From Capronia americana (lineage: Eukaryota; Ascomycota; Eurotiomycetes; Chaetothyriales; Herpotrichiellaceae), in the NCBI GenBank assembly GCA_016110215.1, contig JADWQD010000011.1, forward strand, positions 310,001-374,000: a DNA stretch of 64,000 bases, given 5' to 3'. A program made the translations under genes and the position numbers. Each line of letters opens with the position of its first letter. The first letter of the stretch is position 1. The notes below the pieces were generated by a model. That model had not been told where the DNA came from. It saw nothing but the letters and a program-made list of their open reading frames with translations, and did not search any database. This document shows positions 1 to 10,065 of this stretch, piece after piece.

Positions 1-764
1 TAATCAGGTGTGTGACTGTTGCTTACTCGTAGTTGTCTGCCCATGACACGGCTTGACACAAACGACCGTTATTTTTGACAACAATGTCACCATGGCGGAC
101 TTTTTACGGTTTCTCGTACGACACGCCCCCCAACGTTTCGAAATCCCCGGCCCGGGAAACTCTGGGGGGAGCGAACTTCTGACCGGAATTCCGGGGTCGT
201 TCTCCACATTGCGGGTCTCCGCTTTGACCATCTGTAAATGCTCCCCTTGATGTTGGATTCCTCCGTCATTGCTAGCAGCGGTCTTCCAGGCCCGCTCCAG
301 GACCTAGGCTAAGAGAGTCTCGTGCATTCTTAACAGGGGGTGGAAGTGGTCAAGCGAGCTCAGCGAACAAGACAATCAGAGGACGGGATCTTCCGAGTGA
401 ATCCTCTTCTAGAACATGAGAGAGAACCCCTGGCCGAACAGAGGATTGACACCTTTAGCATACGGACCCATGCCTACCCCGGAGACCTGACTGAGGATGG
501 CAACCCTCTCTTCACGACACAACACCTCCTCCCCTCATCCGCCTGTTGGGCCGACCGCACTCGGCCGATGATCACAGCGCGCCAGGCGTGAGCCGTAAAA
601 AAGTCGAAGGATTTCTTGACTGGTGGTCCGGTGAAAGGAGATTATCAAATCTCCGTGCCCGCCCCCGGAGTTGTTGGTGGGGAAAAGCTGGAGGGCATAT
701 TACTGACCAGGCCAACGATTATGCCCCCGACCATCGTGGCGATCGTCACCTGTGAGCTCCAGAA
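1..764. other. Leading non-coding stretch
   Basis: No convincing gene is seen here. Short open frames exist on both strands, but none has a recognisable domain, splice-linked continuation or coding-like composition. The last part is presumably the promoter of the FAH-family gene that starts at 876. Confidence 0.5.
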
Positions 765-766
765 GA

Positions 767-772
767 TATATA
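767..772 (+). promoter_or_regulatory. TATA-like element upstream of the FAH-family gene
   Basis: A TATATA hexamer lies about 104 bases before the ATG at 876, a plausible distance for a fungal TATA box with a short leader. Its role is inferred from position only. Confidence 0.35.
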
Positions 773-875
773 CACGAGTAGTACATAAACGCCACTTCGG
801 ACAGCGAACTACATAGCTCTGAAGCCAGTTGACCGAATCCCCGCCTCCAAACTGCCCCGAAGTTGACCGTCAGCC

Positions 876-2021
876 ATGACACCGCCCAAGTTCAACCGTC
901 TCGTGCGGTTCAGAAGCACTGCCGGCGACATCTGCTATGGCGAAGTCGATCAGGTTGCGCCTGATCGACAGAGCTTGGTGGGGAGCAAGGTGCCCCTTTA
1001 CAAAGGCGCGAATCCTTGGGATGATGGCTTCGAGCTGAGCGGGCTGGAGGGAACTATCGCTGAGGTGAATTTTGACCCTCTCCTTGGGGAAGTATTGGAC
1101 ATAGAGGCATAATGTGTGTGTCGTTAGGTGTTGTGTCCGCTGGCAGCAATGCCCATTGGATATGGCATCGGAGTCAACTACAAAGCCCACGCGGCAGAGG
1201 CCAAGGTAAAGTTCCCCCTCTTATGGATGGACGATGCCTGGCTCCACGCGCGCAGAACTGACGGCACCCTTTTCGTGGTAGCTGCCTCCGATAGAGTATC
1301 CTCTTGCCTTTACCAAGACTCCCGGTAAGGTTTCCCTGCCGAATGCGACCGGCGATGGTGGCATCGAAAACGTCTGATTGAGTCTTTACCAAGGAACTCT
1401 CGCGGGCCCATACCAAGACGTTCCATTCTCGGCGGAATTGAAAGACATGGACTACGAGGTGAATCAGTCCCGCGCGCTCGCTCACTGTGCCACGACACCA
1501 ATCCATTCATTGCGCCGTCGCGCTGACCAAAACTCGACCAGGGCGAGCTCACCGTGGTGATCGGGAAGGCATGCAAGAACCTGGGCGAGAACGAAGACCC
1601 AACACCCTATATCCTCGGATATACCGTGGGCAACGACGTCTCGTCGCGATATTGGCAAGCCCCCGCCCGCTGTGGCAGTCAACACGGCTACGCGAAGTCG
1701 TTCGACAAATTTGGTCCCATCGGCCCGGTCATCGTGTCGACGGCGGCCATTCCAGATCCCGGTGCCTTGCTCCTTACGACCAAAGTGAATGGACAGCTTC
1801 GCCAGTCCACCAAGACGGACGACCTCATTTACGACATCCCCGCGATCCTTCGCCACTTGAGTCGAGGCACCACCCTCCAGCCTGGAACGGTCATCATGAC
1901 GGGGACTCCAGGCGGGGTGGCGGCATTCATGAGCCCTCCGGCGTGGCTCAAGCACGGGGATGCGGTGGACGTGGAAATCTCGCAGATTGGCAAAATCAGC
2001 AATAGGATGGTCTTGGAGTAG
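876..2021 (+). CDS. Fumarylacetoacetate hydrolase (FAH) family protein
   Basis: Five exons by eye: 876-1064, 1128-1205, 1297-1324, 1394-1458 and 1542-2021 (279 aa). All junctions follow GT..AG and keep frame; the 1206-1296 intron is the least certain. The N-terminal lead-in domain (about residues 1-65) is followed by the GVNYKAHAAEAK segment, then DMDYEGELTVVIG, which carries the acidic metal ligands, then GYTVGNDVSSR and the C-terminal MTGTPGGV...LKHGD..EV motif. These are the hallmarks of the FAH/acylpyruvase/oxaloacetate decarboxylase superfamily, which cleaves C-C bonds in beta-diketo or acylpyruvate compounds using Mg or Mn. Length is normal for the bacterial-type single-domain branch rather than true fumarylacetoacetase. 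The substrate cannot be told from sequence. The neighbours (SnoaL-like protein, two PLP aminotransferases) suggest amino-acid-derived or aromatic breakdown, which is inference. Confidence 0.85.
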
Positions 2022-2921
2022 AAGAAGCTGCCAGCACGTCGCCGTCAACCTGTTCCGCCACCGTCTCCTGGCACCGAATGAAAGATAGAGGCTACTTGAA
2101 ACATAAATAGTTGGAAAATTGGAACCAGCATTGAGCCCCCACGGCCGCGTCTACTTTCAGTCCTTTTCTTTCCTTCTCGTGTGACAATGCAGTCGACGGT
2201 GTGTGAGGAATGGAGTCACCTCTGCATCAAAGCCATTGCCGATCGGGCCCGCTCTCTGCAGATTCCCCTACGCGATGACCATATCTGCAGACAAGTGGTC
2301 GAGTTCACCATGCCTCAATCCTTGTGTGGATCCCATCCAGGTCCTCGTAGCATATGTTGGCCCAAGGTTTTGTGGTTGACGCACCAGAATGCATTGATCC
2401 CCAACTCCTTCTTGTCCTGATCCGAAAAGCACTAGGTCAATGAGGTTCTGCAGTGAGAGAATGCCAGAGCACAGGCTTCTATGACTTGGCGACCCCCTCC
2501 CTGAACAAAAAAAAAGGTTTCCTGTCAAACGCCACCATGTTATTGTCGTTCAGAAACTCTCCCGGGCCCTAGATCCTTGGTCCCCAGGCCTCCGTCTCAC
2601 TCATGTCAAAGAGAGCGGCCAACTGCACGGTCTCCGTCCCCGAGCCTACTTCCTAATGCAGGAGACCGTGCGGAGGCGAGGGCCGGAGACCTGTATTTCG
2701 CATCCAAGGTTGGCGGGGAGAACAGTGGAGCCGGACAACAGGCACTGAGCGTCCGCCGGAATCCCGATGCACACCGTGACAACACACCCAAGGCAGGGGA
2801 GCCCCCCACTTCTTGTTGATATACCAGAAGACTGAATCTAGGCGTGGAGATTGAGACACTCCCTGACACACTATGTGTTGATAGATAGCCTGTTTGTGGT
2901 TCCTGTGTCCGCTATTCCAGA
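2022..2921. other. Intergenic, FAH gene to SnoaL-like gene
   Basis: No supported gene. A minus-strand frame at 2268-2528 reads with protein-like composition (about 86 codons) but matches no family I know and has no obvious splice partners. It could be debris. The stretch otherwise holds the 3' end of the FAH gene and the promoter of the next gene. Confidence 0.4.
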
Positions 2922-3507
2922 ATGGGTGGTTACAACACCGAACTGACCAAATGGCCGTCACCAGCGTCTCCCCAGGTCAAGGAGCTGATTGATCGTCTCT
3001 TCAGAACCCTCGACGACACGGGCCCGGATGCCGGAAATGTTCTGGCCGACCAAGTCTTCGCTGCCAACGGCAGCATTGAAGGACACCATTCCTTCGTCGG
3101 GACTGAACGTCTGTATGCCCTCTTGTCGAGAGCGCGCCAGGCTGACGCTGACCTTTTTTCCCCCCAAGAGATTCGGCGCAGCCGCGACAAGGCATGGAAC
3201 GTCATCACCAGCCGACGGCATGAGATCCAGCAGGTCTACGTGGCCGACACGTCGAAGGCGGACGACCTCATGCTCCGGGGAACCGTGGCGGTCGAACTCG
3301 TCAATGGGAAGAAGGTCAAGGGGGGCTTCGCGGCCAGGGTTACAGTCCACGGCGCCGATGGGGGCTCCCCGCGTGTGTCCTTGTATGAAGTATTCGCGGT
3401 CAGTCTCCTGATGGTCTCCCGGCTGGCCTCGGCGTAGACTACGGACAAACTGACATGGAGCTCTGTAGGACACCAACCCTGTCCTGGCCGCGCTTGGCAA
3501 AGCATGA
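2922..3507 (+). CDS. SnoaL/NTF2-like domain protein
   Basis: Two exons, 2922-3398 and 3469-3507, joined by a 70-base intron with GTCAGT donor and TAG acceptor (171 aa). The second exon supplies the short tail DTNPVLAALGKA that completes the last strand and helix, and it ends at a TGA. The pattern of N-terminal helices (VKELIDRLFRTL), a middle FAANGSIEGHHSFVG loop and a C-terminal sheet (LMLRGTVAVEL...GFAARVTVH) fits the cone-shaped NTF2/SnoaL fold, used by isomerases, dehydratases and polyketide cyclases as well as non-catalytic proteins. No signal peptide is seen. The exact activity cannot be assigned. Its place between an FAH hydrolase and a class V aminotransferase, all closely spaced, suggests shared metabolism but does not prove it. 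Confidence 0.75.
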
Positions 3508-3973
3508 TAGCCCATGTTCGAACCGGGCAGAAACTTGCCATCATATGCAACTTGAAAAGTAGTCTTTAGCAAAACTCTTCCTTCCGTAGAGTTCGCGTTC
3601 GTCACGCTTCAAAAGTTCCACGTGGAGAGAATAGGAAGAAATTGTCGAAATGTGTCGGCCGCGACGTGCTGCGTATCCATTCTGGCCACCATCTCGTCGA
3701 GGCTGGCCCAGACGGAGAAGGTCTCGAGCGCCGTAGAAAATGCATTTAGAGAGCACTCTTAGGATGCATAGTCGTGCCGATGCAGTCCTCCAGGGTTCTG
3801 ACCTTTCGGCTTGATCTAACAAGCTGTAGACCAATGTGACACCCTGCTGGGGTTCTATGAACGCTAACCCTACTCGCCAGGAGTGATACCGTGATCATCT
3901 AAATGTCACGCGTGGCATCCCTAGAACTGGCCTTTGGCGTTGGGTCCATGTCGTGTAAGATCGATCGTAGGTA
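3508..3973. other. Intergenic between convergent genes
   Basis: No supported gene. On the minus strand around 3610-3760 a frame of about 50 codons (ending at a stop near 3616) has protein-like composition, but it begins just after an in-frame stop and has no partner exons. Most likely this is the shared 3' flank of the two convergent genes, perhaps with debris. Confidence 0.35.
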
Positions 3974-5540
3974 TCAAGAGCCGAACTTCGCCCCTGCCAG
4001 CGTGGATGCGTAGGCCTTTTGTGACACCCTCTTGCAGAGACCCTTCAAGACATGGGCACCGTACTCGAAATCGGCAAGCTCCAGGTAAATCTGGGCGGAG
4101 AAACGTGCCCACCATGACGAGTTATAGAAGATGATGGCGATGAAGGTGGAATGGTCCGTAACACTGGCTGAGGTTAGGTACTGTGTTACCCGCGAGACGT
4201 CTGAATGAGGAACGGCGACTGAATCGCTGGGTTTTTCCTTCTCAGCATGACGTGGAGGATCGCTATCGCCGTCAATGACGTGAAGTGGCAGTCGAATGTT
4301 GACCATGCAGCACTGGTACGTCAACGTGTGCTCCTGGTTGTCCATCACTTCGGTGCCGAGGATCTGGGCCACACGCCGGCCACCCTCTCGCGCCAGCTCG
4401 AAGCAATATTTCATGATGGCTTCCTCCCCACCGCAAATTTCTTGACGGAACCGGAGAGCTTCGCCTACACAAAGGAGAGGACCGTTGTCGACGCTCCCCA
4501 CAAACTCGAACTGTGAAACAAAGTTGCTCTTCCCCGTGGGCGGGAGGGGATTGTTGACAACTTCGGTCCCAGGTCGAGGCAGAGGTTGGAAGTAGTGAGA
4601 TGTCGGTAGCGACGTGCGCATGAGATGCTGGTTTCGTTCGGGAACGTAGAGCACCGCACAGCCTCGCGGCGTGAGCAGCCATCTATATAATGAACCGATT
4701 ACTTAGCTGCCGCCGCTCCTTCGGTGATCTGAAATGGCGAGAGGTGGGGAGGTATTTTCCCAGTGACTTACTTGTGGCAGTTCGACACAAAGAAATCCGG
4801 CTGCAACTTTGCGAGGTCCAAGGGAAAGTGGCCCACGCCATGTGCGCCATCTATGAGGCTCAAAACACCATGGGCTCTTGCAACTTCTGTGAGCCGTTCG
4901 AAAGGCAGCCGCACACCTGGTAAGCTAGCAATGGTCTCAAATAGAGCAACCCGTACCCGGCCTGAATGCGCATCCAAAGCCCTTGCGAATTCCGCGACAA
5001 GGTCGTCGTCACTGACAGGATAGGTGAATCGGACCTTTAGGGACTCGGCCGGTGTGGTCTCGGTAATAAAACTGATGGTCTTTTCGCACGCGCCGTAAAT
5101 GGGATCAAGGTAGATAATCAAATCATTCTCTTGGAATCGGAGATTTCGAAGAATGGCATTCACTGCTGTGGTCGCATTGGCCACCATAACAACGTCTTCG
5201 ACGGGCACCTTGAGAAGCTGGGCCATGGCCTGGCGCGACTGGTCCAACAAGCCAGGATACGTATAGCGAATAAATCGGTCAGGCGCAGCCTCGGCAGCAT
5301 CTTGGAAGGATCGCAGTTTGTCTCTGACACTTCGTGGGTACGTTCCAAACGATCCTGGATGAAACCATTGAGCATTGTGATCGAATCTCGGACCCCGTGG
5401 AGAGATTGATGGAACGTACCATGATTCAAATTGACAAATGATTTCTCAAAAAGGAAATGTTGTTCGCGCACTTGTCTGCCCATAGGGGTAAGCCCGCGGT
5501 GATCATCTATCACCGCGCCATTCCTCGATCGGAGGTCCAT
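3974..5540 (-). CDS. Class V PLP-dependent aminotransferase / cysteine desulfurase-like (isopenicillin N epimerase / Egt2 type)
   Basis: Three exons on the minus strand: 5540-5342, 5300-4772 and 4682-3974 (478 aa). Introns are 41 and 89 bases; the first is unusually short, but both junctions restore the family reading (RLE|HAAEAAPDRFIRYTYP and NCHK|WLLTPRGCAVLYV). FVNLNHGTFH near the N-terminus, VANATTAVNAIL, LIDGAHGVGH (the Asp that contacts the PLP pyridine nitrogen) and SNCHKW (the Schiff-base lysine) are the fold-type I class V signature. The C-terminal WWARFSAQIYLELADFEY block is typical of the fungal subgroup near isopenicillin N epimerase and hercynylcysteine sulfoxide lyase. An internal ATG at 5483 is an equally good start, since family homology begins there. 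The gene faces the branched-chain aminotransferase across about 650 bases, so both may share regulation. Substrate unknown. Confidence 0.82.
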
Positions 5541-6193
5541 ATTGCGCAGGTGATTGGCAGCCTTGATAACTCCTACGTCGAGAAAAGCAGTGCAGACCGG
5601 TTGTTAGTGATTTCGATTGGCGTGAACGCATGAGGAAGTCAGGCACAACTAACTCCGCAGCGATGGTGATGCCAGAACCGTCAATGGGAGTTCGTGGATC
5701 ATGTACCTCGCACGGCGCGGTGTCTCAAAAGGTCTGAACACAGTCCGCCACTCAGTCTCTCCGGGGAAAGGACCGGCCGGGAGTCACGACAGACTCGTGA
5801 GGATCCATCAAGGCCGAGAATGACCGCCGCCAAGGACAGGCCATAGTCGAGGGATACTCTTCTGCAAGTTACAGTCGACATACTAGGCCACGGCTGGCGA
5901 CAGAACCGAGCGAGAGGATAACGCGGACGATTCTCGGACCCTAAAATGAGTCTCTTCAGCATATGCCAGAATCCAGTCGAGAACCTCAATGTCCCTACTC
6001 ATGCTTAGCTCGAAACGACAAATGCCGGGTCCACAAGTTCCCAGGCGGAGAGCGCGGAGAAGACGACGGCACGGAATTTGGTGTTGGAAGGTCTCCACTT
6101 CGTGGGGGCAAGGTCCCCGGTATAAGACCTGTGGGAAGGGAAGAGAAGGGAATAAAGGGGCACCAAGATCGACATCGAACGCCGGAAACGTCC
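5541..6193. promoter_or_regulatory. Divergent promoter between two PLP-enzyme genes
   Basis: This 650-base region separates the start of the minus-strand class V enzyme from the chosen start of the plus-strand branched-chain aminotransferase. Open frames cross it on both strands (the plus one runs in frame into the aminotransferase from 5963), but none shows family similarity. A bidirectional promoter is the simplest reading. Confidence 0.5.
6121..6127 (+). promoter_or_regulatory. TATA box candidate of the branched-chain aminotransferase
   Basis: TATAAGA sits 67 bases upstream of the ATG at 6194. This spacing supports 6194 as the real start over the in-frame 5963 start, which would place the element inside the coding region. 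Confidence 0.5.
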
Positions 6194-7459
6194 ATGATGC
6201 TGACCGACGACCCTCCCGCTCATGTCGACGGTGGATCACTTGCCTCGACGTTGGCGTTGTCTCTGGACGATCCAACCAAGACAACAACGTCCCTGGCCGA
6301 ACTCGATGCCTCCAGCATCAAAATCACTCGCACTCGGAATCCCAGACCGGTCCCAACCCCGGGATCGGCCGAAGAGAAATCGCAGAAGGTCTGCTCAGAT
6401 CATATGGTATCAGCCCTGTGGACGGCCGAAAGTGGCTGGGGCCAACCTGAAATCACTCCATATGGCCCCCTCTCAATTATGCCGACGGCGAATGTCCTCC
6501 ACTATGCGACCGAGTGCTTCGAGGGTATGAAGCTGTACCGAGGATTCGACGGCGCACTGCGGCTTTTCCGCCCTCATGCCAACTGTGCCCGGATGAGGCA
6601 GTCGGCCAAACGGATCTCATTACCGACCTTCGATCCGAAGGAACTTCTCAAGATGATCCGGAAGTTGTGCTCGATCGACGGTCCAAAGTGGCTCCCCCCG
6701 AGCCGCGCGGGGAGCTTTCTCTACATTCGACCGGCCTTGATCGGCACAGACTCGTGTCTGGGGTTCGAGGTTCCCAGGGAGGCATTGATCTTTGTCGTCC
6801 TTTCGTACTGGCCCGAGCCACAAAAGCCCGCACGTGGGACAGGCCTTCGTTTGTTCGCTAGTCGCGCGGACGAGGCACGCGCGTGGCCGGGCGGCACCGG
6901 ATATGCAAAGATCGGTCCCAACTATGGACCTGCTCTGCAGACGCACGGAGAAGCAAAGTCACTGGGCTACAACCAGATTCTCTGGCTTTACGGCCCGGAG
7001 TGTCAGATCACGGAGGCGGGATCTTCGAATGTTTTCGTGATTTGGAGAGCGTTGCATGGGCAACTGCAACTGGTGACGGCATCGTTGGATGAAAAAACCA
7101 TTCTGGCCGGGGTCACCAGGCAGAGCGTGTTGGACTTGTCCAAGGAGAGATTTGCAACCAACCATGAGACCCTTGTAGAGGGCATGGGGCTGCAAAAGGT
7201 CGAGTGTCTCGAGGTGGTGGAGAGAGTCTTCACCATGAACGAGCTGATTTCTGCCTTGAACGAAGGTCGACTTGTCTCCGCCTTCATTGTTGGAACCGCA
7301 GCATTTGTGACCGCCGTGTCGGAGATCAATTTCAGAGGCCGCGAGGTACACATAGACGCGGGTGACAACGTGTATGTATTGCTACTGCGACAGTGGCTGC
7401 GAGATATAATGTATGGCAAGGTCCAGAGTCCGTGGGCAGAAGTGGTGGAAGAAAACTAG
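6194..7459 (+). CDS. Branched-chain amino acid aminotransferase (class IV, PLP)
   Basis: Single exon of 421 aa from the ATG at 6194; an in-frame ATG at 5963 would add 77 residues that do not look conserved. The segment SSIKITRTRNPRPVPTP is the usual fungal lead-in. YGPLSIMPTANVLHYATECFEGMK, LRLFRPHANCARM and GSFLYIRPALIGTD are core BCAT motifs. GTGYAKIGPNYGP holds the PLP lysine; the usual NAKLGGNY is slightly altered (Y for N, P for G). The enzyme transfers the amino group between Leu/Ile/Val and 2-oxoglutarate, in mitochondrion or cytosol. No clear targeting peptide is seen. The altered active-site motif and its neighbours suggest a pathway-specific paralogue rather than the housekeeping enzyme, which is inference. 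Confidence 0.88.
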   Translation: MMLTDDPPAHVDGGSLASTLALSLDDPTKTTTSLAELDASSIKITRTRNPRPVPTPGSAEEKSQKVCSDHMVSALWTAESGWGQPEITPYGPLSIMPTANVLHYATECFEGMKLYRGFDGALRLFRPHANCARMRQSAKRISLPTFDPKELLKMIRKLCSIDGPKWLPPSRAGSFLYIRPALIGTDSCLGFEVPREALIFVVLSYWPEPQKPARGTGLRLFASRADEARAWPGGTGYAKIGPNYGPALQTHGEAKSLGYNQILWLYGPECQITEAGSSNVFVIWRALHGQLQLVTASLDEKTILAGVTRQSVLDLSKERFATNHETLVEGMGLQKVECLEVVERVFTMNELISALNEGRLVSAFIVGTAAFVTAVSEINFRGREVHIDAGDNVYVLLLRQWLRDIMYGKVQSPWAEVVEEN

Positions 7460-7860
7460 AGCGTGGCGTGGAAATCGTTGTTAACCAGGATTTTGAAGGC
7501 ATAAGCCAGCGGATTGATATAAGTGAGGTGATCCACTTGGACCAGGAATGCAGGCTGGGCTGAAGCATCAGCTATTAGCCCATGTACATTGCACAGGCCA
7601 TGACTGGAACCCTGGCGACCCTGAGTGACGATTAGGGACCGTTGGTGAGCGCCGCAAGTGATCGAAAACAGGCGCTCACGACAAGAGTCGTCGGGGATGT
7701 GGTCAGCCAAAGGATAAAGAAAAGCATCCACAGTCTGTTTCAAGTCCACCACAAAGTAGACGACGTTGTCGAAGATAGTGATGTTGACAATTTTGAACAG
7801 GTCATTCAGCCGGAACTGGCAAGGGCGTCGACAAGAGGATGATACATGGCGTACGTTCAC
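7456..7860 (-). pseudogene. Relic of a PDR-type ABC transporter (C-terminal membrane domain)
   Basis: Read on the minus strand, the start of this stretch matches the last membrane domain of fungal pleiotropic drug resistance transporters (KIVNITIFDNVVYFVVDLKQ), as does the end (WITYINPLAYAF-type text, seen as LTYINPLAYAFKILVNNDFH). The middle only makes sense in another frame, where a TTLVVSACFRSLAALT-like piece and a VMACAMY piece appear with stops between them. So at least two frameshifts and stop codons have broken it. No ATPase domains or other membrane segments are found upstream, so only the last part of a roughly 1,400-residue protein is left. It ends 3' to 3' against the aminotransferase, overlapping its final codon. 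It probably once exported a product of the neighbouring genes, which is inference. Confidence 0.7.
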
Positions 7861-7992
7861 CGGCGGTGAATTATCAGTCTCTGAGCGTACAGGGTTAATT
7901 AGCTTAATACGGAGTACCGTAGCAACCGAACATATAGTTATTTGAAGTAGAATATTAGAGTACCTTCTGGCGACTGACGAGTGACGACTGAA

Positions 7993-8875
7993 TCATGCCT
8001 CCGCTGCCACAATCTTCACTAGCACCTCCGCCAAAGCCTCGGGCGCCGTCGTATTCGGAGAATGCCCCGTGTCTAGGACATGGAGGTCGACGTCCCTCCC
8101 GCTCTCCCGACCAATCGTCTCGATATAACCCCTCTGCACGTCCGGAGGGATGATGAAATCCCGCTCGCACAGAATCCACGACACAGCGACATCCCTCCAT
8201 CCCTCGTACGTCACTTTACTCGTGAAGCTGGCGTTGGAGTGTCTGCCCATGGAGCGCACTATCGCCAAAGCCGAGTCGAGCGGATAATCGGGGAATGTTC
8301 CCTTGGCGATGGTCTCGAGGTCGAGGAAGCGGAGGAAGTTGTCCTGCAGAGATGCCGGAGGCATTGATGTCAGTGAATTGAATTTTGCAATTATCACGGG
8401 ACGCCATTGAGTATTAATAGCAAGGAAGCGGGTAAGTGAGTCATACCTCTCCCACAGCGACCATCCCCGGCGGAGGTTTCCCAACCGTATCCTCCAAACT
8501 GAATCCCACCCTCGGGACATGCGCGGCAAGGTACACGACGCGAACGACGCCGCCTTGCTTCCCGGCCTTGGAGCGTTCCCGCTTCGACACGCCACGCAGG
8601 GTCTCCGTGGCGACGACGCCGCCGTACGAATGCGCCACGAGGATGATGTCTTTAGAGTCGTCGTCGCCCTGGTCAGCCAACTTCTCGATCAGGCCACGGA
8701 AGAACGCAGCGTCGTCTTGCAGAGTAGCGGGCTGCTCCGGGGGGTTGCGGATTGCGCTGGGCAGGTTGGCCACGTAGGTTTTTTGTGTGGGTGAGAGGGC
8801 CGTGATGGCGGCCTGGAGGGGGTAGTACATTTGCGCGGTGGTAAAGGAGCCGGGGATGATCAGGATGGCGGGCAT
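7993..8875 (-). CDS. Alpha/beta hydrolase fold protein
   Basis: Two exons, 8875-8447 and 8343-7993, with a 103-base intron (GTATGA donor, CAG acceptor), give 259 aa. The N-terminal LIIPGSFTTAQMYYPL is the first strand and oxyanion loop. VAHSYGGV holds the nucleophile serine (about residue 83), and LDTGHSP near the C-terminus holds the catalytic histidine. The layout matches the small AB-hydrolase group of methylesterases, salicylate-esterase-like and fungal secondary-metabolism hydrolases. No signal peptide is seen, so a cytosolic enzyme is expected. It is transcribed in the same direction as the ABC transporter relic and is the outer gene of the 5' metabolic block. Substrate unknown. Confidence 0.85.
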
Positions 8876-10065
8876 GATGTCGTTGGTAGAGAGTATCTGG
8901 TTCGATTGGAGTTGGTGGTTCACACTCGACTTGAATCGTCCGGGCTTGGTTCGACGTGGTTTGACTCGTATTGACTTCAGGTTGCGTTGAATTGTCCTGA
9001 CCTGACTTGTTTTGACGGCAGCGCAAGCTGAAGACAACGAAGTGATCGACTCGAATCGACAAGCTTGACTAACCAAGCAAGGGACCAGTAAGTAAGTAAG
9101 CAAGTAGCTTGTGGTTATGGTTGCGGTTAGAGTTGAGGTTGTGATTGTGATTGTAGTTGTGATTGTAGTTGTGGTTGTCGTCGTGGTTTAGTCGTAGTTG
9201 TAGATAGTCGTCGAGGTCGTCCCAGCAATATAGTAATAACTCGTCCGTCTTTTGTCCGTCTCCCCGGCGATACACCTCCTAAGCTGTATGTTTATAAATT
9301 AACTTGTGTATGCTACGCCATGGTCGGTTACGTCAATTCCTCACACCGCACACCAGGCGGGCACCACTCTATCCGATATACCCTGCGACCGAGGTGTTGA
9401 ACTTCACGCGGGGAGAGAGATCTGCCGTAGGCCGTATGCCGTATTCGTCTCGATGGGCTCGGATATGGGACGCCTGAGGGCCTTGGGCAAGCTCGCGGGT
9501 GTCTATTTCGAGCACGACTTGCTCAAAGATTGGGGTCTCCAACTAGCCAACGTCGATCACTGCATTGATTCGGAGAGATTGTGTAAGAATCTGCATTGAC
9601 ACGATGTGTACAAGCACACTCGCTGGGGATATGTCAGCCGAATGTGGCATGCACGAATCGTCTTCCTCAGTTCACAAATGGTGGCCCTGAAGTCCCTTTG
9701 CACTGGTTGGAAATGTACAGCCACATGAAGTGAAAGGACTGCATTACCCCCGGCAGCCGACGAGGCCACCATGTGTCAATGAGAAGTTTTTGGATTTGTC
9801 TCCAATATGACAGAATCTTTTGCGTCCCAATTACTCGCTTGCCCTATTATTTGAGCAGTATTGTCCTCGCACAAAACTCAACAAACAATCTCCTCTGTAT
9901 GAGAACATCCAACAGCGCCGACCCGCATAGTCATAATGTACAGTCGTTATAAATCCTTTTGCGAACAAATGAGACCTCTTAAGTTGTGGTCCAGCGCCAA
10001 GATCCCGCGGTCCTCCATGCCTGTCGGGATAGAAATGTGTGAAAGCCACGTAGATGGAGTGCTCG
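8876..10065. other. Intergenic with a GT-rich simple repeat
   Basis: No supported gene. Bases 8930-9250 form a low-complexity stretch just upstream of the hydrolase; the plus-strand frame at 9306-9599 has no coding signature. The right half is the 3' flank of the membrane protein gene. Confidence 0.5.
9111..9190 (+). repeat. Imperfect GTGGTT/GTGATT/GTAGTT repeat
   Basis: About 80 bases of 6-base units of the form GTGGTT, GTGATT and GTAGTT, strongly purine/pyrimidine skewed. It lies 240 bases before the hydrolase start. Confidence 0.8.

Noticed and set aside
5963..6193. N-terminal extension of the branched-chain aminotransferase
   Set aside because: In frame, but not conserved-looking, and a TATA-like element at 6121 lies inside it; start at 6194 preferred.
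9306..9599. 97-codon open frame
   Set aside because: No domain, no splice partners and no coding-like composition.
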